DNA of 64,000 nt from Haemophilus massiliensis (GTDB taxonomy: Bacteria; Pseudomonadota; Gammaproteobacteria; Enterobacterales; Pasteurellaceae), in contig LM994636.1 of the NCBI GenBank assembly GCA_000752995.2, forward strand, positions 27,770 through 91,769. The letters are read 5' to 3'. A program made the position numbers and the translations under genes. This document shows positions 57,440 through 64,000 of the stretch, one piece after another (positions within the stretch are counted from its first letter, which is position 1; the number at the start of each line of letters is the position of its first letter). The notes under the pieces were generated by a model. The model did no database searches. It was not told where the DNA came from and saw nothing but the letters and a program-made list of their open reading frames with translations.

Positions 57440-59014
57440 TTGACTAAACGATTATTACGATCCGGTGTGATCGTCAGTGCAATGACCCTGCTGTCGCGCG
57501 TGTTAGGGCTGGTGCGCGATGTGATCACCGCACAGCTTATCGGAGCGGGCGTGGCGGCAGATGTATTTTTATTTGCCAATCGGATCCCGAATTTTTTACG
57601 TCGGTTGTTTGCCGAGGGCGCATTTTCACAGGCTTTTGTGCCGGTGCTGGCGGAGTATCAGCAATCCGGCGATATGGACAAAACTCGCGCATTTATTGCC
57701 AAGGTTTCCGGTACGCTCGGCGGCTTGGTCACTGTCGTCACGCTGCTTGCGATGATTTTTTCGCCGCTGGTGGCGGCGGTGTTCGGCACCGGCTGGTTTA
57801 TGGATTGGCTGCATGACGGACCGAATGCGGTGAAATTTGAACAGGCGTCGCTGCTGCTGAAAATCACCTTTCCATATTTATGGTTTATCACTTTTGTCGC
57901 GCTGTCCGGCGCCATTTTGAATACCTTGGGGCGCTTCGGCGTGATGTCTTTTTCGCCGGTGCTGCTGAATATCGCGATGATTTGCACCGCACTTTTTCTC
58001 GCGCCCCGTGTTAGCAGCCCGGATTTAGCACTGGCTATCGGGATTTTTATCGGCGGGTTACTGCAATTTTTATTCCAGATCCCGTTTCTGAAACGCGCCG
58101 GGCTGTTGGTGCGACCGCAATGGGCGTGGAACGATGCAGGTGTGAAGAAAATCCGTACCCTGATGATTCCCGCTTTATTCGGGGTGTCGGTCAGCCAGAT
58201 CAACTTATTGCTGGATACGTTTATCGCCAGTTTTCTGATGACCGGCTCAATCAGCTGGTTATATTATTCCGACCGCCTGCTTGAATTTCCGCTCGGGTTA
58301 TTCGGTATTGCGATTTCCACCGTAATTTTGCCGACGTTGGCGCGTCATCATGTTAACCGTAGCGACGATGCACAACGCAGCGCGGCGGATTTTCGCATGA
58401 CGATGGATTGGGGCGTGCGCATGATTTTATTGCTCGGCGTGCCTGCGATGATCGGCATTGCGGTATTGGCGCAGCCGATGCTGCTGGTGCTGTTTATGCG
58501 CGGGCAGTTTATGCTGTATGACGTGCAAGCGGCGTCTTATTCTTTGTGGGCGTTTAATGCGGGGTTGTTGAGCTTTATGCTGATTAAGATTTTGGCTAAC
58601 GGCTATTATGCGCGGCAGGATACCAAAACGCCGGTAAAAATCGGTATTATCGCGATGCTCAGCAATATGGCGTTTAATGTGCTGGCGATTCCGTTCAGTT
58701 ATGTGGGGTTAGCGATGGCATCGGCGATGTCGGCAAGTTTGAATGCTTATCTGTTATACCGCGGGCTGGCGATAACCGATGTTTATCGCATTAGCCGACA
58801 AAGTGCGGTGTTTTTTTTGAAAGTTTTGCTTGCTGCGGCGGTGATGGGCGGCGTGGTGTGGCATTACTGCCCGGTATTGGACAGTTGGCAGGCAATGTCA
58901 TTTTTACAACGGGTGCACTGGCTGTTTTGGCTTATCGGCTGTGCCGCGTTGATTTACGCGGCGATGTTGTTGTTGCTCGGTGTGCGTAAAAACGATCTGG
59001 TTTCCGGCGGATAA
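57440..59014 (+). CDS. murJ: Lipid II flippase MurJ
   Basis: 524 residues, TTG start at 57440. 'RSGVIVSAMTLLSRVLGLVR', 'IPNFLRRLFAEGAFSQAFVP' and 'YYSDRLLEFPLGLFGIAIST' are MurJ signatures; the usual 14 helices and conserved charged residues R18, R24 (in 'LSRVLGLVRD') are present. It moves lipid-linked peptidoglycan precursor across the inner membrane. Divergent from rpsT, as in many gammaproteobacteria. Confidence 0.96.
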   Translation: MTKRLLRSGVIVSAMTLLSRVLGLVRDVITAQLIGAGVAADVFLFANRIPNFLRRLFAEGAFSQAFVPVLAEYQQSGDMDKTRAFIAKVSGTLGGLVTVVTLLAMIFSPLVAAVFGTGWFMDWLHDGPNAVKFEQASLLLKITFPYLWFITFVALSGAILNTLGRFGVMSFSPVLLNIAMICTALFLAPRVSSPDLALAIGIFIGGLLQFLFQIPFLKRAGLLVRPQWAWNDAGVKKIRTLMIPALFGVSVSQINLLLDTFIASFLMTGSISWLYYSDRLLEFPLGLFGIAISTVILPTLARHHVNRSDDAQRSAADFRMTMDWGVRMILLLGVPAMIGIAVLAQPMLLVLFMRGQFMLYDVQAASYSLWAFNAGLLSFMLIKILANGYYARQDTKTPVKIGIIAMLSNMAFNVLAIPFSYVGLAMASAMSASLNAYLLYRGLAITDVYRISRQSAVFFLKVLLAAAVMGGVVWHYCPVLDSWQAMSFLQRVHWLFWLIGCAALIYAAMLLLLGVRKNDLVSGG

Positions 59015-59051
59015 TATGCGGATATAGGAGCGCAAATTATCCGTGGAAATG

Positions 59052-59909
59052 TCAGTTTTGCGTTAATTCGTAAGGCAACGGATAAGGGCTGAGTCTGGTT
59101 GCATCGTGTGCCAGTCGGAATGCCGTCTCTGGCGGTGTTTGGTTGTTTAGCACTGCCTGCAACCATAAAACGCCGTTAAAATTGACCGCACTTAGAATAA
59201 ATCCGGTTTTGCGCCAGCCGTTTTCCAGTTGCATTTCAATTTCTTCCCCGATCTCGGGCGTGCTGTCCGTCAGCGCGCGGAAAGTGAACATTGCCCGTTT
59301 ATTAGCGCCGCGGTATTTGGCGCGGGCAACCGTTTCCTGACCAATATAACAGCCTTTGGTAAAGGAGATCGCCTGTTCCAGCTGCTGTAAATTCAGCGCT
59401 TGTGGGATGAACTGATTCTGAACCGGCGGGCTGAACAGCGGAATGCCGGCTTGGATATCCGCCACATCCCAGTATTCGGCGGGCGCGTCGTATTCGATAT
59501 TATCGGCGGCAGGCTGTAACAGCAGATAGCGGGTCGGCTGTTGCGGCAGGGCGAGGCTGATTTGCGCAGAAATCGCATCGTATTGCTGAACGGCATCTTC
59601 TCCGGCGATACCTACAATTTGCCAGTCTAATTGGCTAAAAGTGATATTGGAGAACACTGCATATTTTTTTAAATGTTCCAGCGTGCTTGTCAGTATCGAT
59701 TTGTTTACTAACAGATAAAATTGCTGTCCGTTGGCGCGGATCAGGCGAAACAGCGAATGCATTTTGCCTTTCGGATCACAGTGTGCGGTTAGGGTGGATT
59801 GCCCGTCTGTCAGTTTGCTGACATCGCAAGTAAGCTGTCCTTGCAGAAATTGTTCCGCATCGGCGCCCTGTGCACAGATTAAGCCGTATTGTGTCAGATT
59901 GATCAGCAT
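59052..59909 (-). CDS. ygfZ: tRNA-modifying/Fe-S repair protein YgfZ
   Basis: 285 residues. Signature K-G-C-Y-I-G-Q-E near 184, with 'AEQFLQGQLTCDVSKLTDGQ' near the N-terminus. Folate-binding GcvT-like fold; helps maintain Fe-S enzymes such as MiaB. Followed in reverse by yicC, whose stop is 9 bp upstream. Confidence 0.94.
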   Translation of the reverse strand: MLINLTQYGLICAQGADAEQFLQGQLTCDVSKLTDGQSTLTAHCDPKGKMHSLFRLIRANGQQFYLLVNKSILTSTLEHLKKYAVFSNITFSQLDWQIVGIAGEDAVQQYDAISAQISLALPQQPTRYLLLQPAADNIEYDAPAEYWDVADIQAGIPLFSPPVQNQFIPQALNLQQLEQAISFTKGCYIGQETVARAKYRGANKRAMFTFRALTDSTPEIGEEIEMQLENGWRKTGFILSAVNFNGVLWLQAVLNNQTPPETAFRLAHDATRLSPYPLPYELTQN

Positions 59910-59918
59910 GCTGCGCTC

Positions 59919-60782
59919 CTATTCCAGATTTTGAATTTGCTCACGCATTTGTTCGATCAAGACTTTCAGTTCCACTGCGGAATTGGTTACCTCGACATTG
60001 ATGGATTTTGACGCAAGCGTATTACTTTCGCGGTTTAGTTCCTGCATCATGAAATCCAGTTTACGCCCGACTGCGCCACCTTTGTGTAAAATCGCACGGG
60101 TCTCTTTAACGTGCAGTTGCAGACGATCCAGCTCTTCCGCCACATCAATACGTTGCGCCAGCAGTACCATTTCCTGCTCCAGTCGCTGCGGATCCGGCTG
60201 TAAGCTGAGTTCGTCAAAGCGTTGTTGTATACGCTCACGTTGCCATTGCAGGATTGCCGGCATGGCGGCGCGTACACGGTCCGTTTCGACAGAAATAGCA
60301 TCAAGGCGCTGTTCGAGCAGGGCTTTTAATTTTTCGCCTTCGCGCGCGCGCATCGCAATAAAATCATTAAGCAGCTCATCAAAGGCGGCAAGCAAATCTT
60401 GACTGATCGCGTCCAGATCCTGTTCCGGCGCTTCCACTACGCCCGGATAACGCAGCACATCGGTCAGGCTGAATTCGCCTTCGCCGGCCTGTTGTTTCAG
60501 CCATTGCAGCGACTGGATCACTTGACCGGCAAGCGCTTTGTTCAGCGTTAATTCCTGTGCCGTTGGTTGTTTTTGCTCAATGCGTAGGCTGCATTCGATT
60601 TTACCGCGGGTCAGATTGCGGCGCAGTTTTTCGCGCAGGCTGTTTTCCAGCGCGCGGAACGGTTCCGGTAAGCGGAAGAAGTTTTCCAGATAGCGTTGAT
60701 TCACCGAACGGATTTCCCATACGGCGTCGCCCCAGTCCTGTTTAATTTCGCGACGGGCGAAGGCGGTCATACTGTAAATCAT
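59919..60782 (-). CDS. yicC: YicC family endoribonuclease
   Basis: 287 residues. 'MIYSMTAFARREIKQDWGDA', 'EIRSVNQRYLENFFRLPEPF', 'GGAVGRKLDFMMQELNRESN' and 'VELKVLIEQMREQIQNLE' cover the whole family. Members degrade small RNAs. Divergent from rph, the conserved yicC-rph arrangement. Confidence 0.94.
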   Translation of the reverse strand: MIYSMTAFARREIKQDWGDAVWEIRSVNQRYLENFFRLPEPFRALENSLREKLRRNLTRGKIECSLRIEQKQPTAQELTLNKALAGQVIQSLQWLKQQAGEGEFSLTDVLRYPGVVEAPEQDLDAISQDLLAAFDELLNDFIAMRAREGEKLKALLEQRLDAISVETDRVRAAMPAILQWQRERIQQRFDELSLQPDPQRLEQEMVLLAQRIDVAEELDRLQLHVKETRAILHKGGAVGRKLDFMMQELNRESNTLASKSINVEVTNSAVELKVLIEQMREQIQNLE

Positions 60783-60927
60783 AATCTTATCCTTTATTTG
60801 CTGTTTGGTGCTGATTCGGGCGGCGGGATTTTGCCTGTGAACGGCGTTTTATGTTGGCCGGATAATGTGAAAAAACATAAATCTTTCATGTGATTATCAT
60901 AAAATCGGGGCAGCCCGGACGGCATTA

Positions 60928-60958
60928 TTGACAATCTCGCCGTGAGTGGAGCTATTTT
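60928..60958 (+). promoter_or_regulatory. rph-pyrE promoter candidate
   Basis: TTGACA (60928) and TATTTT (60953), spacing 19, 77 bases before the rph ATG. Spacing is a little long. Confidence 0.45.
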
Positions 60959-61034
60959 ACCTTTAAATTTCGTTTATGTCAGTTTGCGTGTTAAAATGAC
61001 CGCACTTTTATCAGCAAAAATGAAGGAATTTTTA

Positions 61035-61751
61035 ATGCGTCCGAATGAACGAGCTTTTAATCAACCCCGTCCGATCCACATTACCCGCCACTATACTAAA
61101 CATGCCGAGGGGTCTGTGCTGGTGGAATTCGGTGAAACCAAGGTGATTTGCACCGCGACAGTCGAAGATACAGTGCCGCGTTTTCTGAAAGGGCAAAATC
61201 AGGGGTGGGTGACGGCGGAATACGGCATGCTGCCGCGCTCGACTCACAGCCGTATGCAGCGTGAAGCGGCAAAGGGCAAACAGGGCGGGCGTACCATGGA
61301 AATTCAGCGGTTGATCGCCCGTTCGTTAAGAGCGATGGTGGATCTGAACGCGCTCGGCGAGCGTTCAATTACGCTGGATTGTGATGTGATTCAGGCAGAC
61401 GGCGGCACACGCACCGCATCGATTACCGGCGCCTGCGTGGCGTTAGTTGATGCGGTTAACGGTTTACTGGCAAACGGCACGCTGAAAACCAATCCGCTGA
61501 AAGGGCTGGTTGCGGCAATTTCGGTCGGCATTGTCAACGGTGAAGCGGTGTGCGATTTGGAATATGTGGAAGACAGCGCGGCGGAAACGGATATGAATGT
61601 GGTGATGACCGACGACGGTCGGTTGATTGAAGTGCAGGGGACGGCGGAAGGGGAGCCGTTCAGCCATGATGAATTGCTGACGTTACTGGATTTAGCCAAA
61701 CAGGGCTGCAATGCGATCTTCAGCGCGCAGCGTCAGGCGTTGGCGGAGTAA
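61035..61751 (+). CDS. rph: Ribonuclease PH
   Basis: The start at ATG 61035 ([20 protein letters not shown]) has AAGGAATTT and gives 238 residues, the standard size; the upstream extension is not needed. '[20 protein letters not shown]', '[20 protein letters not shown]' and '[20 protein letters not shown]' match. 3' end trimming of tRNA precursors with phosphate. In an operon with pyrE (6-bp gap). Intact, unlike in E. coli K-12. Confidence 0.96.
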   Translation: MRPNERAFNQPRPIHITRHYTKHAEGSVLVEFGETKVICTATVEDTVPRFLKGQNQGWVTAEYGMLPRSTHSRMQREAAKGKQGGRTMEIQRLIARSLRAMVDLNALGERSITLDCDVIQADGGTRTASITGACVALVDAVNGLLANGTLKTNPLKGLVAAISVGIVNGEAVCDLEYVEDSAAETDMNVVMTDDGRLIEVQGTAEGEPFSHDELLTLLDLAKQGCNAIFSAQRQALAE

Positions 61752-61757
61752 ATTATC

Positions 61758-62402
61758 ATGCAAGAGTATAAAAAAGAGTTTATTCACTTTGCTTTAAGTC
61801 GTAACGTATTGAAATTCGGTGAATTTACCCTGAAATCCGGCAGAGTCAGCCCGTATTTTTTTAATGCCGGATTATTTAATACCGGCGCGGATCTTGCCTG
61901 TCTGGGGCGGTTTTATGCGGCTGCCATTCAGGCGGCGGGGTTGCAGTATGACGTGATTTTCGGACCCGCCTATAAAGGCATTCCTATCGGCACCACGGTG
62001 TCGGTGGCGTTGTTCGACCAGTATCAGTTGGATAAACCGGTGTGCTTTAACCGCAAAGAGGCGAAGGATCACGGCGAAGGCGGCAACTTGATTGGTAGTC
62101 CGTTGCAGGGTCGAGTGCTGTTGGTGGACGATGTCATCACCGCCGGTACGGCGATTCGTGAGGCGATGGATTTAATTGCGGCAAATCAGGCGCAACTCAG
62201 CGCGGTGGTGATTGCGTTAAATCGCAAAGAGCGCGGCAAAGGCGAACTTTCCGCGATTCAGGAAGTCGAACGTGATTATCATTGTCGAGTGCTGTCGATC
62301 ATTGATTTGGACGATTTGATGTGTTTTATTGAGCAGGACGAGCGTTATCGTCAGCATTTACCGGCGCTGCGCACTTATCGTGAGCGTTACGGCGTGAAAT
62401 AA
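61758..62402 (+). CDS. pyrE: Orotate phosphoribosyltransferase
   Basis: 214 residues. PRPP-binding motif '[20 protein letters not shown]' near 119, N-terminal '[20 protein letters not shown]' and '[20 protein letters not shown]'. Makes OMP in pyrimidine synthesis. The classical attenuator between rph and pyrE is not visible in the 6-bp gap, so any control must come from elsewhere. Confidence 0.97.
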   Translation: MQEYKKEFIHFALSRNVLKFGEFTLKSGRVSPYFFNAGLFNTGADLACLGRFYAAAIQAAGLQYDVIFGPAYKGIPIGTTVSVALFDQYQLDKPVCFNRKEAKDHGEGGNLIGSPLQGRVLLVDDVITAGTAIREAMDLIAANQAQLSAVVIALNRKERGKGELSAIQEVERDYHCRVLSIIDLDDLMCFIEQDERYRQHLPALRTYRERYGVK

Positions 62403-62518
62403 GATGAAATAAAAAGTGCGGTGATTTTTTGCGCCGTTTCGGCAACGGCTGCGGCATAGCCGGAATACGGCGAAATCGCGGAAAAATCAACCGCACTTTC
62501 TTTCTAACGGAGCAATTA

Positions 62519-63397
62519 ATGAATTTTATCGGGAAATTACTGGGATTTATTATCGGCTGGCGATTCGGCGGTTTATTCGGTGCCATTGCCGGTGTTATTT
62601 TGGGGCATATTGCGGATAAAAAACTGTATGAACTCGGCAGCGTGAATTCAAGTTTTTTCAACCATAAACTGACGCGGCAGTCGTTATTTATGCAGACAAC
62701 TTTTGCGGTATTAGGGCATTTAACCAAAGCCAAAGGGCGGGTCACGGAAGATGATATTGCGCTCGCCAGCAACCTGATGCAGCAGATGAATCTGGATGAT
62801 GCCGGACGCAAACTGGCGCAGGAAGCGTTTAATCGCGGTAAAGAAGCGGGATTCCCGATTCGTCAGGTAATTCGTGAGTTTCGTCTGGGCTGTGGACAGC
62901 GCGCGGACTTGCTCAGAATGTTTTTATCGGTGCAGGTTAAAGCGGCGTTTGCCGATGATCACCTGCACGATAATGAAAAAGAGGTGTTGTATGTGGTGGC
63001 GGAAGAACTGGGACTGTCGCGTTTCCAGTTTGAACAACTGCTGATGGCGGAAATGGCGGCGCGTCATTTCAGCCGTAACGGTGGATTTTATTACGAACAA
63101 CGCAGCAGTTCGCAGCAAGGTGGTTATAGTCAGGGCGATTATCGGCAACAACGCGGTTATCAACAGCCGCACAGCAGCGGTCCGACGCTGGATGACGCCT
63201 ATAAAGTGCTGGGCGTATCGGCCGGCGATGATCGCAATACGGTAAAACGCGCGTACCGCCGTTTGATGAATGAAAATCACCCGGATAAGCTGGTGGCAAA
63301 AGGTTTACCGAAAGAAATGCTGGAAATGGCGAAGGAAAAAGCCCAGCAGATTCAGGCGGCATACGATTTAATCTGTAAAGCGAAAGGCTGGAAATAA
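62519..63397 (+). CDS. djlA: Co-chaperone DjlA
   Basis: The start at 62519 (MNFIGKLLGFIIGWRFGGLF) has ACGGAGC; upstream codons in the open frame are non-conserved. 292 residues. Gly-rich N-terminal membrane segment, TerB-like domain ('DDHLHDNEKEVLYVVAEELG'), Gln/Ser-rich linker and C-terminal J domain with H-P-D in 'NENHPDKLVAKG' near 252. Membrane-bound partner of DnaK. Confidence 0.93.
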   Translation: MNFIGKLLGFIIGWRFGGLFGAIAGVILGHIADKKLYELGSVNSSFFNHKLTRQSLFMQTTFAVLGHLTKAKGRVTEDDIALASNLMQQMNLDDAGRKLAQEAFNRGKEAGFPIRQVIREFRLGCGQRADLLRMFLSVQVKAAFADDHLHDNEKEVLYVVAEELGLSRFQFEQLLMAEMAARHFSRNGGFYYEQRSSSQQGGYSQGDYRQQRGYQQPHSSGPTLDDAYKVLGVSAGDDRNTVKRAYRRLMNENHPDKLVAKGLPKEMLEMAKEKAQQIQAAYDLICKAKGWK

Positions 63398-64000
63398 TGT
63401 TGAACAAAACCGATAGGTTTCCACTTGCGCTCGCTCTTGTTATTAGCGCGTTGATCATCTGGTCCGGCATTGCGCCTTTTTCCCGCGCGGTCTGGTATGC
63501 AGAAATTCTACCGATTATTGCGGTGTTCGCCGTGTTAGTTTTAACTTACCGCTATTTTCAATTCAGTCGCACCGCTTATGCGCTGATGTCCTTATGGCTG
63601 ATTATACACAGCATCGGCGCGCATTATACCTTTGAACGCGTGCCGTTTGGTTGGATAAGCGATATGCTGGCACCTTGGTTGGGAGAGGGGCGCAATCATT
63701 TTGATCGGGTAGCGCATTATGTGATTGGTTTTTACAGCTTTGCCTGTGCCGAATTTTTATTGCGCCGCAAATTGACCGGGCCGATTATCGCCGGTCTGTT
63801 TTCTGTGTTTCTGATTATGTCCGTTGCTGCCGCTTACGAGTTAATCGAATGGCAATATGCCGTGCTTGCGGGCGGCGACGAGGGGATTGCGTTTCTCGGT
63901 TCGCAGGGCGATCCGTGGGATGCGCAGAAAGATATGCTCGCCGATACGCTGGGTGCGATTACTGCGCTGGCGCTTTTTTATCTGATTCGACCTGATCAAT
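63397..64000 (+). CDS. yjdF: YjdF family (DUF2238) membrane protein, 3' end outside window
   Basis: 201 codons from an ATG overlapping the djlA stop (TAATG) to the window end. 'GRNHFDRVAHYVIGFYSFAC', 'AAYELIEWQYAVLAGGDEGI' and 'LGSQGDPWDAQKDMLADTLG' match DUF2238 proteins (about 210 residues). Five or six transmembrane helices. Function unknown. Translationally coupled to djlA. Confidence 0.9.
   Translation, partial: MLNKTDRFPLALALVISALIIWSGIAPFSRAVWYAEILPIIAVFAVLVLTYRYFQFSRTAYALMSLWLIIHSIGAHYTFERVPFGWISDMLAPWLGEGRNHFDRVAHYVIGFYSFACAEFLLRRKLTGPIIAGLFSVFLIMSVAAAYELIEWQYAVLAGGDEGIAFLGSQGDPWDAQKDMLADTLGAITALALFYLIRPDQ

Overview
The window reads as a chromosomal segment of a Pasteurellaceae bacterium. 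The 9-mer uptake signal AAGTGCGGT occurs dozens of times on both strands from end to end, and often forms inverted pairs that look like terminators. The right-hand 14 kb carries a conventional gammaproteobacterial set (yajQ, serB, ytjB/smp, rpsT, murJ, ygfZ, yicC, rph, pyrE, djlA, yjdF). I cannot name the species. No rRNA, tRNA, transposase, CRISPR array or prophage gene was seen.

Layout. (1) 0-3.1 kb: a GNAT gene cut by the window edge, one intact GNAT gene, and at least six decayed gene fragments. (2) 3.1-17.2 kb: small modules for redox and electrophile metabolism (SDR, azoreductase-like flavoprotein, AhpD-like protein, flavin reductase, OsmC, LLM oxidoreductase, NTF2-fold proteins, esterase, arginase fold), most next to a LysR or TetR regulator, several broken. 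(3) 17.2-29.4 kb: an AT-rich defence island with a type I restriction-modification system (hsdR-hsdS divergent from hsdM), an AAA/DUF4143 ATPase behind a long inverted repeat, and a GajA/GajB-like pair. (4) 29.4-39.7 kb: serine hydrolase with divergent TetR, MarR with membrane protein, a second DUF4143 ATPase, an HhH-GPD glycosylase, ArsR with hydrolase, SDR with divergent AraC, and MarR with an SMR exporter. (5) 39.8-47.3 kb: LysR, hydrolase, SMR pump, zinc alcohol dehydrogenase, phenolic acid decarboxylase and a tannase/feruloyl-esterase homologue, a plausible hydroxycinnamate-ester pathway. (6) 47.4-50.6 kb: nitroreductase, secreted NTF2 protein, a Met/His-tailed membrane protein, a 74-bp tandem repeat and gene remnants. 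(7) 50.6-54.5 kb: two NmrA-like oxidoreductases, LysR, and a second HhH-GPD glycosylase. (8) 54.6-64 kb: core housekeeping genes.

Three features stand out. First, the left 50 kb is built from duplicated modules in different stages of decay: two copies each of TetR with its operator, AhpD-like, SDR, azoreductase, nitroreductase with its 3' flank, DUF4143 ATPase, HhH-GPD and SMR genes. Second, besides the standard uptake signal, this part alone carries other dispersed motifs: a 12-mer AAGCTACCCGAA (seven exact copies), an element that looks like an extended uptake signal with an altered core (about 13 copies), and two 12-mers matching the Kingella-type uptake dialect of Neisseriaceae. Third, several otherwise sound genes differ from an intact frame by one base, so either sequencing error or recent decay must be considered. 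Together these suggest an accessory region assembled by repeated natural transformation, with regulators and small detoxification enzymes as the main cargo, next to a conserved core.
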